This document shows positions 24,244 through 32,377 of a stretch of DNA of 64,000 nucleotides, in pieces. The notes under the pieces are model-generated. The model did not search any database and was not told where the DNA came from. It was given only the letters and a program-made list of their open reading frames with translations. Each line of letters starts with the position of its first letter. The first letter of the stretch is position 1. A program made the position numbers and the translations under genes. Origin of the DNA: Myxococcales bacterium (GTDB lineage: Bacteria > Myxococcota_A > Polyangia > Polyangiales > JAFGIB01); NCBI GenBank assembly GCA_029880325.1, contig JAOUOP010000012.1, forward strand, positions 81,124 through 145,123, given 5' to 3'.

Positions 24244-25595
24244 AGTCGGTGTGGATCCACGGCGCGCTGGCCCTGCTGGGTCTGACGCTCGCCTACCTGA
24301 CCTGGACCAAGCCCGAGGAAGAGGCCGCCGACGAAGACAGCGGCGCGGTTGACATCCTGGCCTGTGCCGAGCCCCAGCTCGCCAAGATCGAGCTGGAGAC
24401 CAAGGGCCAAATCGTCTCCATGGTGCCGGAGAAGGGCGCCGAGGAGCCGACCTACTGGGTGACCACCTCCAAGAAGGCCGAGCAGAAAGACAACGTTGGC
24501 GCGGGCGAAGCCAAGGCGCCCGGCAAGGACGAGGCTGGCCTCACCGGCCCTGACGCCGGCGCGCCCGAAGCTGCTGACGGCGGTGCCCCGAGCGACACCG
24601 TGGCGGACAAGCCCGAGCCCCCCAAGCAGCCCCGCCCCCACGATCCCGACGCGCCGGTCACCTTCCTGGCCGACAAGAAGAAGGTCGGCAGTGCCATCGA
24701 GCGCTTCACGCCGCTCAGCGCGCTCCGCGGGCTGGGGGTGGTGTCCGAGGCGCGCTACGCCGAGTTCGGCTTCGACGAGCCCGACACCGAGCTGCGCTTC
24801 GAGTGTGGCGGCAAGTCGGTGGTGCTCGAGATCGGCGGCCGCACCTACGGCAGCGGGCATCGCTACGCGCGCGATCCCAAGAGCAAGCAGGCCTACCTGC
24901 TCGACGGCAAGTTGGTGACCGACATCCAGTCGGCGCGCTTCAAGTTCATGCAGTCCACCCTGCACGGCTTCGAGCTGGCCGACGTCGACGCCGCCACGGT
25001 CACCGCCCACGGCAAGTCGCGTCGGCTCTTGCACCGCGACCGCAAGGTTGAAGAGCGGGCCCAGTGGGTGGACGCGGCGGCGCCCGATCGCCGCAACGAA
25101 CTCTTCGGCAACTGGTTTGGCCGGCTCGAGCAACTCAAGGTGCGCAGCTATCTGGAGCCGAACGCCGGCCCCGGCGCGGACCTGCAGGTGGCTGCTTCGC
25201 CGGCCGAGCCCGTGTTGCAGCTCGAGTACGAGGTGGAGGACCAGCCTCCAGCCAAGCTGGAGTTGGTCCGCGTGCGGGCCCAGGACAAGGAGTTTTTCTA
25301 CGCGCGTTCGGAGACCACGGGCCGCTGGGTGACGATGTACGACTCGGTGGCCAAGCAGGTGGTTCAGGACGCGGCGCTGGTGGTGGGGGCCGAGGTCGAG
25401 GCCGAGCCGGAGGTTTCGCCGCTGCAGTCGGTGGCGCCGGACGCAGCGCCCGCCGCGGCCCCGACGCCTGCCGCAGCCGACCCCCACGCCCACGGCGCCC
25501 CTGGGGCGACGCCTGCCGCCCATGGTGCTCCGCCGGCTGCCCACGGTGGCACCCCGCCGGAGGCGCCCGCCGGGCATCCGCCGGCGGGCCATTGA
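24240..25595 (+). CDS. DUF4340 protein with His/Pro/Ala tail
   Basis: Protein of 451 residues from GTG 24240, overlapping the GldG-like stop. One N-terminal membrane helix (IHGALALLGLTLAYL) is followed by a beta-rich DUF4340 domain. An acidic/Lys linker precedes KKVGSAIERFTPLSALRGLGV, YAEFGFDEPDTELRF and IGGRTYGSGHRYARD. DUF4340 genes regularly follow GldG-like genes. The last 45 residues are low-complexity with repeated A-H-G and G-H steps (APAAHGG, HPPAGH) and might bind metal; this tail is not part of the family core. Confidence 0.85.
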   Translation: MKSVWIHGALALLGLTLAYLTWTKPEEEAADEDSGAVDILACAEPQLAKIELETKGQIVSMVPEKGAEEPTYWVTTSKKAEQKDNVGAGEAKAPGKDEAGLTGPDAGAPEAADGGAPSDTVADKPEPPKQPRPHDPDAPVTFLADKKKVGSAIERFTPLSALRGLGVVSEARYAEFGFDEPDTELRFECGGKSVVLEIGGRTYGSGHRYARDPKSKQAYLLDGKLVTDIQSARFKFMQSTLHGFELADVDAATVTAHGKSRRLLHRDRKVEERAQWVDAAAPDRRNELFGNWFGRLEQLKVRSYLEPNAGPGADLQVAASPAEPVLQLEYEVEDQPPAKLELVRVRAQDKEFFYARSETTGRWVTMYDSVAKQVVQDAALVVGAEVEAEPEVSPLQSVAPDAAPAAAPTPAAADPHAHGAPGATPAAHGAPPAAHGGTPPEAPAGHPPAGH

Positions 25596-25642
25596 CGTTT
25601 CGACTTGCGCAGGGCCCGGGCTGACCCCAGGGTACGCCTCCC

Positions 25643-26533
25643 ATGGCTCGACCGCAGATCGCTTTCGCCACGCCGCGCGGGCTGCCCCGGGTTCGGGACC
25701 TGGGCCAGCGGGTGGTGGTTCTCGACATCGCCTTCGCCGCCGGCACCGGGGGGGCGAGCTACGAGCGCACCACGCGCCCCTTCATCGAGGCCCTGGGCGA
25801 GCGCCTGGCCATGTGGATAGACCACCACGACCACAAGATGCACGCCCTGTACGCCGGCGATCGGCGCTTCGTGCTGCGCACCAAGGCCCAGCACGGCGCC
25901 TGTCCGGAGCTGGTGGTGCCCGAGCTGGTCGAGCGTGCCGGGCCCGTCGACACCATCTGCTGCCACACCGACTTCGACGGCCTGTGTTCGGCGGCCAAGT
26001 GGATCCGCGGCGGCACCGAGCCCTATCCCGGCGCCGACGCCGACGCGCGTGCCATCGACACGCGCATGGGCACCCCCAGCCCGCTTGCGGCCACCCTGGA
26101 TCGCGCCCTGCGCGCGCGACCGCGGGATAACGGCCTGCGCGGTCTGATCGTGCGTTTCCTCAGCGACGGCGCCAGCGATCGCGGCCTCCTGCGCAGCATC
26201 GAAGAGGCCGCCGACGAGCTGCGTCCGCGCGAAGAGGCGGCCCGGGCTATTGCCGAGAGCTACGAGGTGGGCGGCGACGTGGCCTACGTCAGCGTGCCCG
26301 AGGAACGTATCCCCTACGACAAGACGCTGCTCTTGCTGCTGGGCCAGGAGCGGGCGCGCATCTCCGTCGTCGCCGACCCCTCCACGGTCACAGCGGCGGC
26401 GCGCTTCGACAGCGGCGTCGACCTGCTCGAGCTGCTCGAGCTGGAGGGCGGTATGCCCACGGTGGTCAGCGTCGGCACCGAGCGCCTGCAGGATGTGCTT
26501 TCGCGTTTGGGCTACCGCCGCGACGCGCCGTGA
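25643..26533 (+). CDS. DHH-motif phosphoesterase-like protein with permuted motifs
   Basis: Protein of 296 residues. A VVVLDIAF strand ending in Asp28 and a WIDHHDH segment (Asp60-His61-His62) look like DHH-family motifs II and III, followed by the ACPELV segment usual after DHH. The motif-I-like HTDFDGLCSAAKW segment (residues 108-120), which in DHH proteins is N-terminal, comes afterwards. Motif order is therefore II-III-I, as in a circular permutation. The C-terminal half has EERIPYDKTLLLLLGQE and AARFDSGVDLLELLE, possibly a DHHA1-like part. Likely a nucleotide or oligonucleotide phosphoesterase, if active. Confidence 0.65.
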   Translation: MARPQIAFATPRGLPRVRDLGQRVVVLDIAFAAGTGGASYERTTRPFIEALGERLAMWIDHHDHKMHALYAGDRRFVLRTKAQHGACPELVVPELVERAGPVDTICCHTDFDGLCSAAKWIRGGTEPYPGADADARAIDTRMGTPSPLAATLDRALRARPRDNGLRGLIVRFLSDGASDRGLLRSIEEAADELRPREEAARAIAESYEVGGDVAYVSVPEERIPYDKTLLLLLGQERARISVVADPSTVTAAARFDSGVDLLELLELEGGMPTVVSVGTERLQDVLSRLGYRRDAP

Positions 26534-26685
26534 CGGCGGGGCCCTGCCGGTCCTTCGAGGGCCGCCTCTGAGCCCGGCTGACCCCGCGCGCAGGCCCCCG
26601 CTCCGCGCCCGAACGGCCGAACGAGCCATGGCGACAGTGCTCTGCGACTCGAGCACTCGCCTTCCATTCGCGCTACAATTTCGGG

Positions 26686-27804
26686 ATGCCTTTGCCCCTA
26701 TCGGTATTCGAGAAGCTGCCCAAGACCGACCTGCACGTGCACCTGGACGGCTCGCTGCGCTTGAAGACGATCCTGGAGCTGGCCGAAGAGCAGGGCGTGA
26801 AACTGCCCACCGAGGACCCCGCCGAGCTGGCCGACGCGCTGGTCTGTGGCAAGCACGTCGGTTCGCTCGAGGCCTACCTCGAGGCCTTCAAGATCACGCT
26901 CTCGGTGTTGCAGACACGCGAAGCCCTCTTTCGTGCGGCCTACGAACTGGCCGAGGACGCGGCCCGGGAAAACGTGCGCTACATGGAGGTGAGGTACTCG
27001 CCCATGCTCCACCGGCAGCGCGGCCTGCGCCTGGTGGCGGTGGTCGAGTCGGTGCTCTCGGGCCTGCGCCAGGCCCAGGAAGATCACGGCATCGAGTCCA
27101 ATGTGATCATCTGCGGCATCCGCAACATCTCGCCCGAGCTATCGCTGGAGATGGCACGGCTGGCGGTGGCCTACAAGAATCGCGGCGTGGTGGCTTTCGA
27201 TCTGGCGGGCGCCGAGTACGACCACCCGGCCAAACATCACCGCGAAGCATTTCAGCTGATACGCAAAAACAACATCAACTGCACCATCCACGCCGGCGAG
27301 GCCTTCGGACCCGAGTCCATCGCCCAGGCGCTGCACGTCTGTGGTGCCCACCGTATCGGCCACGGCTGCAGGCTGCGCGAGGATGGAGATCTGCTGCACT
27401 ACATCAACGATCACCGCGTCCCGCTCGAGGTCTGTCCCTCCTCGAACGTCCAGACCGGCGCCGTCGAGTCCCTCGAGAGCCACCCGCTCAAGCTCTATCA
27501 CGACCTGGGCGTGCGCGTGACCATCAACACCGACAACCGCCTGATCACCGACACCAGCGTCAGTCGTGAGCTGTGGCTATGCCACGCCAAGTTGGGCCTC
27601 GAGCCCGACGACATCGCGCGCATTGTGCTCAACGGCTTCAAGTCGGCCTTCCTGCCCTTCCACATCCGCCACACCTACCTCCGGCGCGTCTCCAAAGAGC
27701 TGGAGCAGTTTCAGGAAAACCCGGAGTCGCTGCTGCACGGCGAAGCCCCACGCGTCAGCGACCTACCCTCGGGGCGCACCCAACAGGAGCCCCGCAGCGC
27801 CTGA
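26686..27804 (+). CDS. add: adenosine deaminase
   Basis: Protein of 372 residues with the classic deaminase motifs: PKTDLHVHLDGSL (zinc H-x-H near residue 18), FDLAGAEYDHP, IHAGEAFGPES (zinc His and catalytic Glu), HRIGHG, and TINTDNRLITDTS (zinc Asp). It converts adenosine to inosine and ammonia in purine salvage, in the cytoplasm. Length fits the family. ATG 26686 follows a CGGG with no strong Shine-Dalgarno. The upstream gap of about 150 bases holds no clear gene. Confidence 0.93.
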   Translation: MPLPLSVFEKLPKTDLHVHLDGSLRLKTILELAEEQGVKLPTEDPAELADALVCGKHVGSLEAYLEAFKITLSVLQTREALFRAAYELAEDAARENVRYMEVRYSPMLHRQRGLRLVAVVESVLSGLRQAQEDHGIESNVIICGIRNISPELSLEMARLAVAYKNRGVVAFDLAGAEYDHPAKHHREAFQLIRKNNINCTIHAGEAFGPESIAQALHVCGAHRIGHGCRLREDGDLLHYINDHRVPLEVCPSSNVQTGAVESLESHPLKLYHDLGVRVTINTDNRLITDTSVSRELWLCHAKLGLEPDDIARIVLNGFKSAFLPFHIRHTYLRRVSKELEQFQENPESLLHGEAPRVSDLPSGRTQQEPRSA

Positions 27805-27881
27805 ACAGCGCCCGAGCGGCACTCGGCGCGGACTTGGAGCTTCTGTCGGGACGCGGTAGAAGCTGGGCAGGGAGGACGCCG

Positions 27882-28439
27882 ATGCCCCGTCTCGCCTTTC
27901 GCTCGATCGCCTGCGCCATCGTCCTAGGTGTTGGACCCGTCGCCTGCGGCGGTGGCAATCCCTACGGCTACGCCCCCGAGTACGCGCCGCTCTCCGAAGA
28001 GGAGCCCCACTTCGAGCGCGGCGTGGCCCTGAGCTACGAAGAAGTGCGGCGCAACCCGGCGGGCTTCGCCGACCGCGATCTGGCCTGGTTCGGAGTGGTC
28101 ACGGGCATCGAGTCCAAGGGGGCCAGTGGCGAGGCCATCGTGGCCCTGGAGCTGCGCACCCACCAACCGCGCCACCTGTGCAGCGACCAATTCGACTCCT
28201 CCTGCCGCGTCACCGTCTCGGCCACCGGCGGCGGCCCCTTCAGCGCGCTGCTGACCCTGCGCCCCGAAGACCGCGGCGGCCGCGACCGCGTCTATGAAGG
28301 CTCCCTGCTCAAGGTCTACGGACGCGTCACCCCCGACTTCGACGATAACGGCGGCCCGATCCTGCGCGCCGATTACTACCGCCACTGGCCGCGCAACACC
28401 TACGTGACGCCAGGGCATCGGCGCGCGATGCGGAGGTGA
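27882..28439 (+). CDS. lipoprotein of unknown function
   Basis: Protein of 185 residues. ATG 27882 has GGGCAGGGAGG upstream and gives a lipoprotein signal ending LGVGPVACGG. The mature part has RNPAGFADRDLAWFGVVTGIE, LELRTHQPRHLCSDQFDSSCRVTVSA, LTLRPEDRGGRDRVYEGSLLKVYGRVTPDFDDNGGPILRADYYRHWP. This layout recalls OB-fold-like periplasmic domains in which a 'mark loss of activity/permit' role is unclear. No family is named. It lies 77 bases after add on the same strand. Confidence 0.65.
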   Translation: MPRLAFRSIACAIVLGVGPVACGGGNPYGYAPEYAPLSEEEPHFERGVALSYEEVRRNPAGFADRDLAWFGVVTGIESKGASGEAIVALELRTHQPRHLCSDQFDSSCRVTVSATGGGPFSALLTLRPEDRGGRDRVYEGSLLKVYGRVTPDFDDNGGPILRADYYRHWPRNTYVTPGHRRAMRR

Positions 28440-28470
28440 GGAGAGCCCGGCACGACGCCGCGTTTCAGAC

Positions 28471-28502
28471 GTGGTCGTGCCGTGGTCGTGCCGTGGTCGG
28501 GC
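28471..28502. repeat. tandem repeat, 11-base unit GTGGTCGTGCC
   Basis: Three copies of an 11-base unit begin at 28471, 28482 and 28493, the last diverging at its end. The sequence is GC-rich and lies after a lipoprotein stop codon, with a further inverted CACGACC nearby. A related GGCACGAC repeat sits at about 20520-20541. Confidence 0.7.
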
Positions 28503-28550
28503 AGACAGCACGACCGCGCGGCGGTCCCCGGGCTGCCAGGGGCCGTCGGT

Positions 28551-28860
28551 CTACGGGTTCGGTTCGCAGGTGCGGTGGTCGGTGTTGTCCACACCCACGC
28601 GCGAACTGCCGTCTGGGCATTGGTCCCGCGCGCAGTCGTCGAAGCGCAGGCCCAGTCGCTGCCTCAGACGAGCAAGCCGCGACGGACTCCGTCCCGAATC
28701 GGTCTGCAGATGGTGTCGGCGGGGCAATCCGAAACATCCTCCCAGCGGCGCAGGGAGAGGTGCACCCGCGGCTGCCGCTACCGACGTGGCAGGCTCCGGG
28801 TCATACCGCGCACCATGACAGACCAGAACGAGGTCTCCGGGGCGAGCGCCGCGCTCAATC
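28551..28860 (-). pseudogene. decayed or frameshifted Cys-rich secreted protein
   Basis: On the minus strand, protein-like segments appear in different frames. One reads RWEDVSDCPADTICRPIRDGV and is followed, after a frame change, by LRFDDCARDQCPDGS then RVGVDNTDHRTCEPNP and a stop at 28551. Upstream is GDLVLVCHG in yet another phase. The Cys spacing and end look like the C-terminal part of a secreted or lipoprotein, but no single frame joins them, and no signal peptide is found. Either a pseudogene with two or more frameshifts or sequence errors. Confidence is low because GC-rich DNA yields false frames. Confidence 0.35.
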
Positions 28861-29781
28861 CAGCGCCCGCGACATGACTTCGACCTCCGCCCGCCGCACG
28901 TCATGCGAAAAGATCATCGGCAGCTCGAAGCGCCGGGCGTCGATCTTCGAATAGAGCCGCTCGAGCGATGCAGCCTGTAGCTCTTCGCGCGCCACGCGTC
29001 TCAGGCCCGTCTCGGCCAGTGCTTCCAGTGGGCTGCCCGCTCCGGCGCACTCGGCCACGCGTTCGAGCAGCGCGCCGTCGCCGGGCTCGAAGATGCGCGG
29101 CAGCACCATGTTGGCCGCCACGCCACAGACCGGTAGACCCAGCTCGCCGCGCACGGCCTGGTCGAGCTCCAGGGTTTCGTTGGTCGGCATCTCTTCGGGG
29201 ATCGTCACCAGCAGCACGCCGGCGCGGCTGGGGTCGCTGAAGAGCTGCCAGGCGCGTTCGGCGTCGCGCCTGAGGGGCCCCGGTGGCACCACGTCGAGGA
29301 TCACCCGCGGCACGCGCAGTAGATCCAGGCCGTGGCCGGTGGCCGGCGCGTCGACGATGACCGTGTCGTAGCGGGGGCGGCCGTCGGGTAGCGTCTCGAA
29401 GGCGTGAAACTGGGCCTTGCCCAGCATCGACCAGGCTTCAATACCGGGCGTGCCGCGCAGGAACGCCGAGACGAAGCGGTTTTCGAAGACCATTTTGTAG
29501 AGCGCCCGGACCTTCAGGATCATTAGCCCGTACTCTTCGAGTGCGGCGCCCGGTTCCATGTTCACCGCGTCGATGCCTTCGGCGATGGGCGTGATCTGGG
29601 GGCCGATGGGCGGGGTCTCGAGCAGGTAGCTTAGGCGCTCCTTGGCGTTGCACATGGCGATCAGGGAGCGGCGGCCTCGGCGCGCCAGGCTGAGCGCCAG
29701 GGCGGCGCTGACGGCGGACTTGCCGACGCCGCCCTTGCCGACGACGATGATGAAGCGCAGGGCCAGGGGGTGGTCCTCCAT
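28855..29781 (-). CDS. ArsA-like P-loop ATPase
   Basis: Protein of 308 residues. The deviant Walker A FIIVVGKGGVGKSAVSAALAL is at residues 10-30, followed by a GMxN-like switch region, VIVDAPATGHGLDLL as the Walker B/ArsA signature, and PEEMPTNETLELDQAVRGELGLPVCGVAAN. ArsA/GET3-type ATPases drive export of arsenite or insertion of tail-anchored proteins. Paired ArsA-like genes of this sort occur widely in Myxococcota without ars genes, and no arsenic gene is seen here. ATG 29781 is used, GTG 29802 is an alternative. The stop of the Rsm22-type gene lies 10 bases upstream, so they form an operon. Confidence 0.85.
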   Translation of the reverse strand: MEDHPLALRFIIVVGKGGVGKSAVSAALALSLARRGRRSLIAMCNAKERLSYLLETPPIGPQITPIAEGIDAVNMEPGAALEEYGLMILKVRALYKMVFENRFVSAFLRGTPGIEAWSMLGKAQFHAFETLPDGRPRYDTVIVDAPATGHGLDLLRVPRVILDVVPPGPLRRDAERAWQLFSDPSRAGVLLVTIPEEMPTNETLELDQAVRGELGLPVCGVAANMVLPRIFEPGDGALLERVAECAGAGSPLEALAETGLRRVAREELQAASLERLYSKIDARRFELPMIFSHDVRRAEVEVMSRALD

Positions 29782-29791
29782 GATCGGCGGC

Positions 29792-31042
29792 CTATGTATC
29801 ACAGGCTGCCGCAGGCAGCCCGCCGGCGCCGTCGTAGACCACCTCCAGCGCCGAGGCGCCGCCGCCCACGTCGAGGCGCACGCCGTCCGCGGGCGCCGTC
29901 ACGCGCACCAGGGCTCCGCGCCCCAGGTCCGCGAGCCCGTCGGCGCCCCGGGGCCGATGCCGATCGAGGCGGCGCAGCTGGCGCGCCGGGCCGGGACCGC
30001 AGAGCAGCAGCTCGAGCTTGCCCTTGCTGCGCAGGGGCCCGCTGATGACGCGGTAGCCCCGCCCCTGGTGCCCGGGGCCCAACGGTCCGCCCGGGCTCGA
30101 TCGCAAGGTGAGATAGCTAAAAGTTAGATCGCTGTCGCGCAGGCCGGCGCCGCGGGCCACCTCGGCGATGGCGTCGGGCAGGGCCAGCGGCAGCCGCGCG
30201 TGGCAGTAGTCGCGGGCCCTCTCGAGCATGGGGCAGGCCCCGGTGCCGAGGCAGGGGGCGAAGACGTGGGCCGGCCCCTGGCTGTGTCGCAGGTGCTCGG
30301 CCACCTGCTGCAGGGCGCGGCTGGTCTCCCGCAGCGCCGGCTCCAGCACCACCACGGCGCCGCCCTCGTCGAGGCGCGAGACGCAGCTGCCGAGCAGGGC
30401 CTGGGCTCGCGCGGAAGCCTCTTCGCCGCCAGCGCCCGTCGTGCTTTCGTTGAGCAAAAGCCCCAGCAGCACGAGATCGTAGTGGCCGCGCTGGCGCTGC
30501 AGGAAGCTCTCGAGGTCGGCGGTGCGGGTCTCGAGGCTCAGCTCGAGGCCGCGCTCGCGGGCGTAGCGTCGGCTGAGGGCGGCGTTGAGCTCCAGGGCGC
30601 GGGCGTCGATGTCGACGGCGACGACCTCGAAGCGGCTGCACAGGCCCGCCGTGGCCAGTAGCTCGATGGCGCCCAGGCTGCTGGTGCCGAGGCCGGCGCC
30701 CAGGTCGAGGATGCGCAGCTTTTCCCCGGGGACGAGCGCTCCGGCCCGCAGCAACTCCCACAGCGGCCACTGCACCTTCGGCAGGTCGCGCGGCAGAAAG
30801 AAGCGCAGGCGCGCGCACAGGGGCCCATCGGCGCCGCGCGTGGCCTCGATGCGCCCGCGCTGGCGCGTGTAGTCCTCGCTGACGCGGGCGACGGCGGCCT
30901 GCAGCGCCGGGCCCTGCAGGTCCGCGGCGCCGAAGCGCTCGCGGGCGATGGCATCGACCGCGGCCAGCAGCGCAGCCGAGGGCGGCGCAGGTTTCGGGAG
31001 CGGCCGGGCGCTTTCGGCTTCGGCGTTGCGAGGCTGCGGCAT
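29792..31042 (-). CDS. Rsm22-family small-subunit rRNA methyltransferase-like protein
   Basis: Protein of 416 residues. SAM-binding motif ILDLGAGLGTSSLGAIELL lies at about residue 125, with VVAVDIDARALELNAAL after it. Rsm22 features follow: LVLLGLLLNE, VVVLEPALRETSRALQQV and the cysteine cluster FAPCLGTGACPMLERARDYCHARLPL, which may bind zinc or an Fe-S centre. Residues 250-280 of the C-terminal domain include LTLRSSPGG. Rsm22 proteins are linked to mitochondrial and bacterial small ribosomal subunits. ATG 31042 is divergent from ccmC (109 bases). The ArsA-like gene follows 10 bases after the stop. Confidence 0.85.
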   Translation of the reverse strand: MPQPRNAEAESARPLPKPAPPSAALLAAVDAIARERFGAADLQGPALQAAVARVSEDYTRQRGRIEATRGADGPLCARLRFFLPRDLPKVQWPLWELLRAGALVPGEKLRILDLGAGLGTSSLGAIELLATAGLCSRFEVVAVDIDARALELNAALSRRYARERGLELSLETRTADLESFLQRQRGHYDLVLLGLLLNESTTGAGGEEASARAQALLGSCVSRLDEGGAVVVLEPALRETSRALQQVAEHLRHSQGPAHVFAPCLGTGACPMLERARDYCHARLPLALPDAIAEVARGAGLRDSDLTFSYLTLRSSPGGPLGPGHQGRGYRVISGPLRSKGKLELLLCGPGPARQLRRLDRHRPRGADGLADLGRGALVRVTAPADGVRLDVGGGASALEVVYDGAGGLPAAACDT

Positions 31043-31151
31043 CGGGGCTAGAACCGGACCCAAGACGTCCCGAACCGCTCGGAACGGGCGGCGCAACAGG
31101 CGGGTCGCGACCGGCCCCGGCGCGCCCGCCGAGCAGCACGACGCCCCCATC

Positions 31152-31871
31152 ATGGCCGATTCCGATGATAGCCGCACCCCCTGGCTGCTGACCGCGACCA
31201 TCGTCATCGCGGCGCTGCTCGGCCCGCTGACGCTCTACGCGATCTTCGTGATGGCGCCCGTCGAGCAGCAGATGGGCGTCGTGCAGAAGATCTTCTACTT
31301 CCACGTGCCCGCGGCCAACGCCATGTACCTGGGCTTCATCGTCTGCGCGGTGGCCTCGGCGGTCTACCTGGCGCGCCGCGACGAGCGCTGGGACGCGCTG
31401 GCGGTGGCCGCCGGCGAGGTCGGCATGCTCTTTTGCGTCGCGGTCCTGATCAGTGGACCGCTGTGGGCGCGCAAGGCCTGGGGCGTCTACTGGACCTGGG
31501 ATCCGCGGCTGACCAGCACCCTGCTGGCGGGCATGATCTTCGCGGCCTATCTCGTGCTGCGATCGTCGGGGGGCGGCGAGGTGGAGCGGCGCTTTGCCGC
31601 GGGCCTGGCCATCGTGGGGCTCATCGACATCCCGGTCATCAAGTACAGCGTGCAGCGCTGGCGCGGCACCCACCCCACGGTGATCTCGAGCAAGGGCGGC
31701 GGCATCCATCCCGACATGCGGCCCGCGCTCCTGCTCGGCTTTCTCTTTTTCGCGCTGCTTTCGGTGGCGCTGATCTGGACGCGGGCGCGCCTGGAGCGCA
31801 CGCGCCAGCGCATGGAGGCGCTCGAGATGGAAGCGGCCGAGCGCGGCCTATTGGAGGAAGCCGATGCCTGA
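31152..31871 (+). CDS. ccmC: cytochrome c biogenesis protein CcmC-like
   Basis: Protein of 239 residues with about six membrane helices. It begins with PVEQQMGVVQKIFYFHVPAANAMYLG, and has the tryptophan-rich haem-handling loop GVYWTWDPRLTSTLL and a HPTVISSKGGGIHPDM periplasmic segment; the His residues are haem ligands in the family. CcmC loads haem onto CcmE in system I maturation. CcmD overlaps it, but ccmA, ccmB and ccmE are not adjacent. It would serve the haem proteins encoded at 9.8-12.7 kb among others. ATG 31152 follows an Arg-rich, GC-rich stretch without a clear ribosome-binding site. Confidence 0.9.
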   Translation: MADSDDSRTPWLLTATIVIAALLGPLTLYAIFVMAPVEQQMGVVQKIFYFHVPAANAMYLGFIVCAVASAVYLARRDERWDALAVAAGEVGMLFCVAVLISGPLWARKAWGVYWTWDPRLTSTLLAGMIFAAYLVLRSSGGGEVERRFAAGLAIVGLIDIPVIKYSVQRWRGTHPTVISSKGGGIHPDMRPALLLGFLFFALLSVALIWTRARLERTRQRMEALEMEAAERGLLEEADA

Positions 31872-32187
31872 ACTTCGCCCGACGCAGCGGTCTTTGCTGG
31901 TGGCCTGCCTGCTGCTTTCGCCCACGCTGGCCCAAGCCCAGCAGGACCAGCAAGATCAGCAGGGTGGCGACGCCGCCGAGGGGCGCTCCACCGAGTTTCG
32001 CGCCGTCGAGGGCGCCACCGAGGAAGATGTGCCCGGTGGGCCGCTGCTGGTGGGCGCCTATGCCGTGATCCTGGCGCTACTCGTGCTCTACGTGCTGCGC
32101 CTGTCGGGTCTTCAGCGCCGCCTTGCCGGCGATCTCGGGCGCCTCGAACGCACGCTTGCGGCGGGCGGGGACGCCGCCGATCGGTAG
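31864..32187 (+). CDS. CcmD-like small membrane protein
   Basis: Protein of 107 residues. A signal-like N-terminus (LLVACLLLSPTLAQA) is followed by a Gln/Glu/Gly-rich segment and one membrane helix (LVGAYAVILALLVLYVLRL) with a basic end. Position, overlapping ccmC by 8 bases, and the helix followed by LQRRLAGDLGRLERTL fit the CcmD role of binding CcmC and CcmE. The N-terminal extension is longer than in the classic 60-70 residue CcmD. Confidence 0.75.
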   Translation: MPELRPTQRSLLVACLLLSPTLAQAQQDQQDQQGGDAAEGRSTEFRAVEGATEEDVPGGPLLVGAYAVILALLVLYVLRLSGLQRRLAGDLGRLERTLAAGGDAADR

Positions 32188-32192
32188 CTCGC

Positions 32193-32321
32193 GTGCCAAC
32201 CGTCGCCCACATCCTCTACATTCCCGGCATTCTGCTTGTGGGCATTGCCATCGGCTTCGTGCTCGGCGCCCGCGCGGCCCGCGAGGAGATCGAAAAGAAC
32301 ACCAAGCGCCGCCGGCGCTGA
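32193..32321 (+). CDS. 42-residue membrane protein
   Basis: A short frame from GTG 32193, 5 bases after the CcmD-like stop, encodes one hydrophobic helix (ILYIPGILLVGIAIGFVLGA) and a charged end (AREEIEKNTKRRRR). The helix-then-basic-tail layout and tight spacing suggest a real gene of the ccm operon. No homologous family can be named. Confidence 0.6.
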   Translation: MPTVAHILYIPGILLVGIAIGFVLGARAAREEIEKNTKRRRR

Positions 32322-32377
32322 GCGGTGCACCGGACGCTTTCTTTCGCCGTCGCCCCAAAGGCCGCACACTCGGCCCC

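Noticed and set aside
28855..29781. Assignment of the ArsA-like gene to arsenic resistance
   Set aside because: No arsB, arsC, arsD or arsR is adjacent, and the partner is an Rsm22-type methyltransferase.
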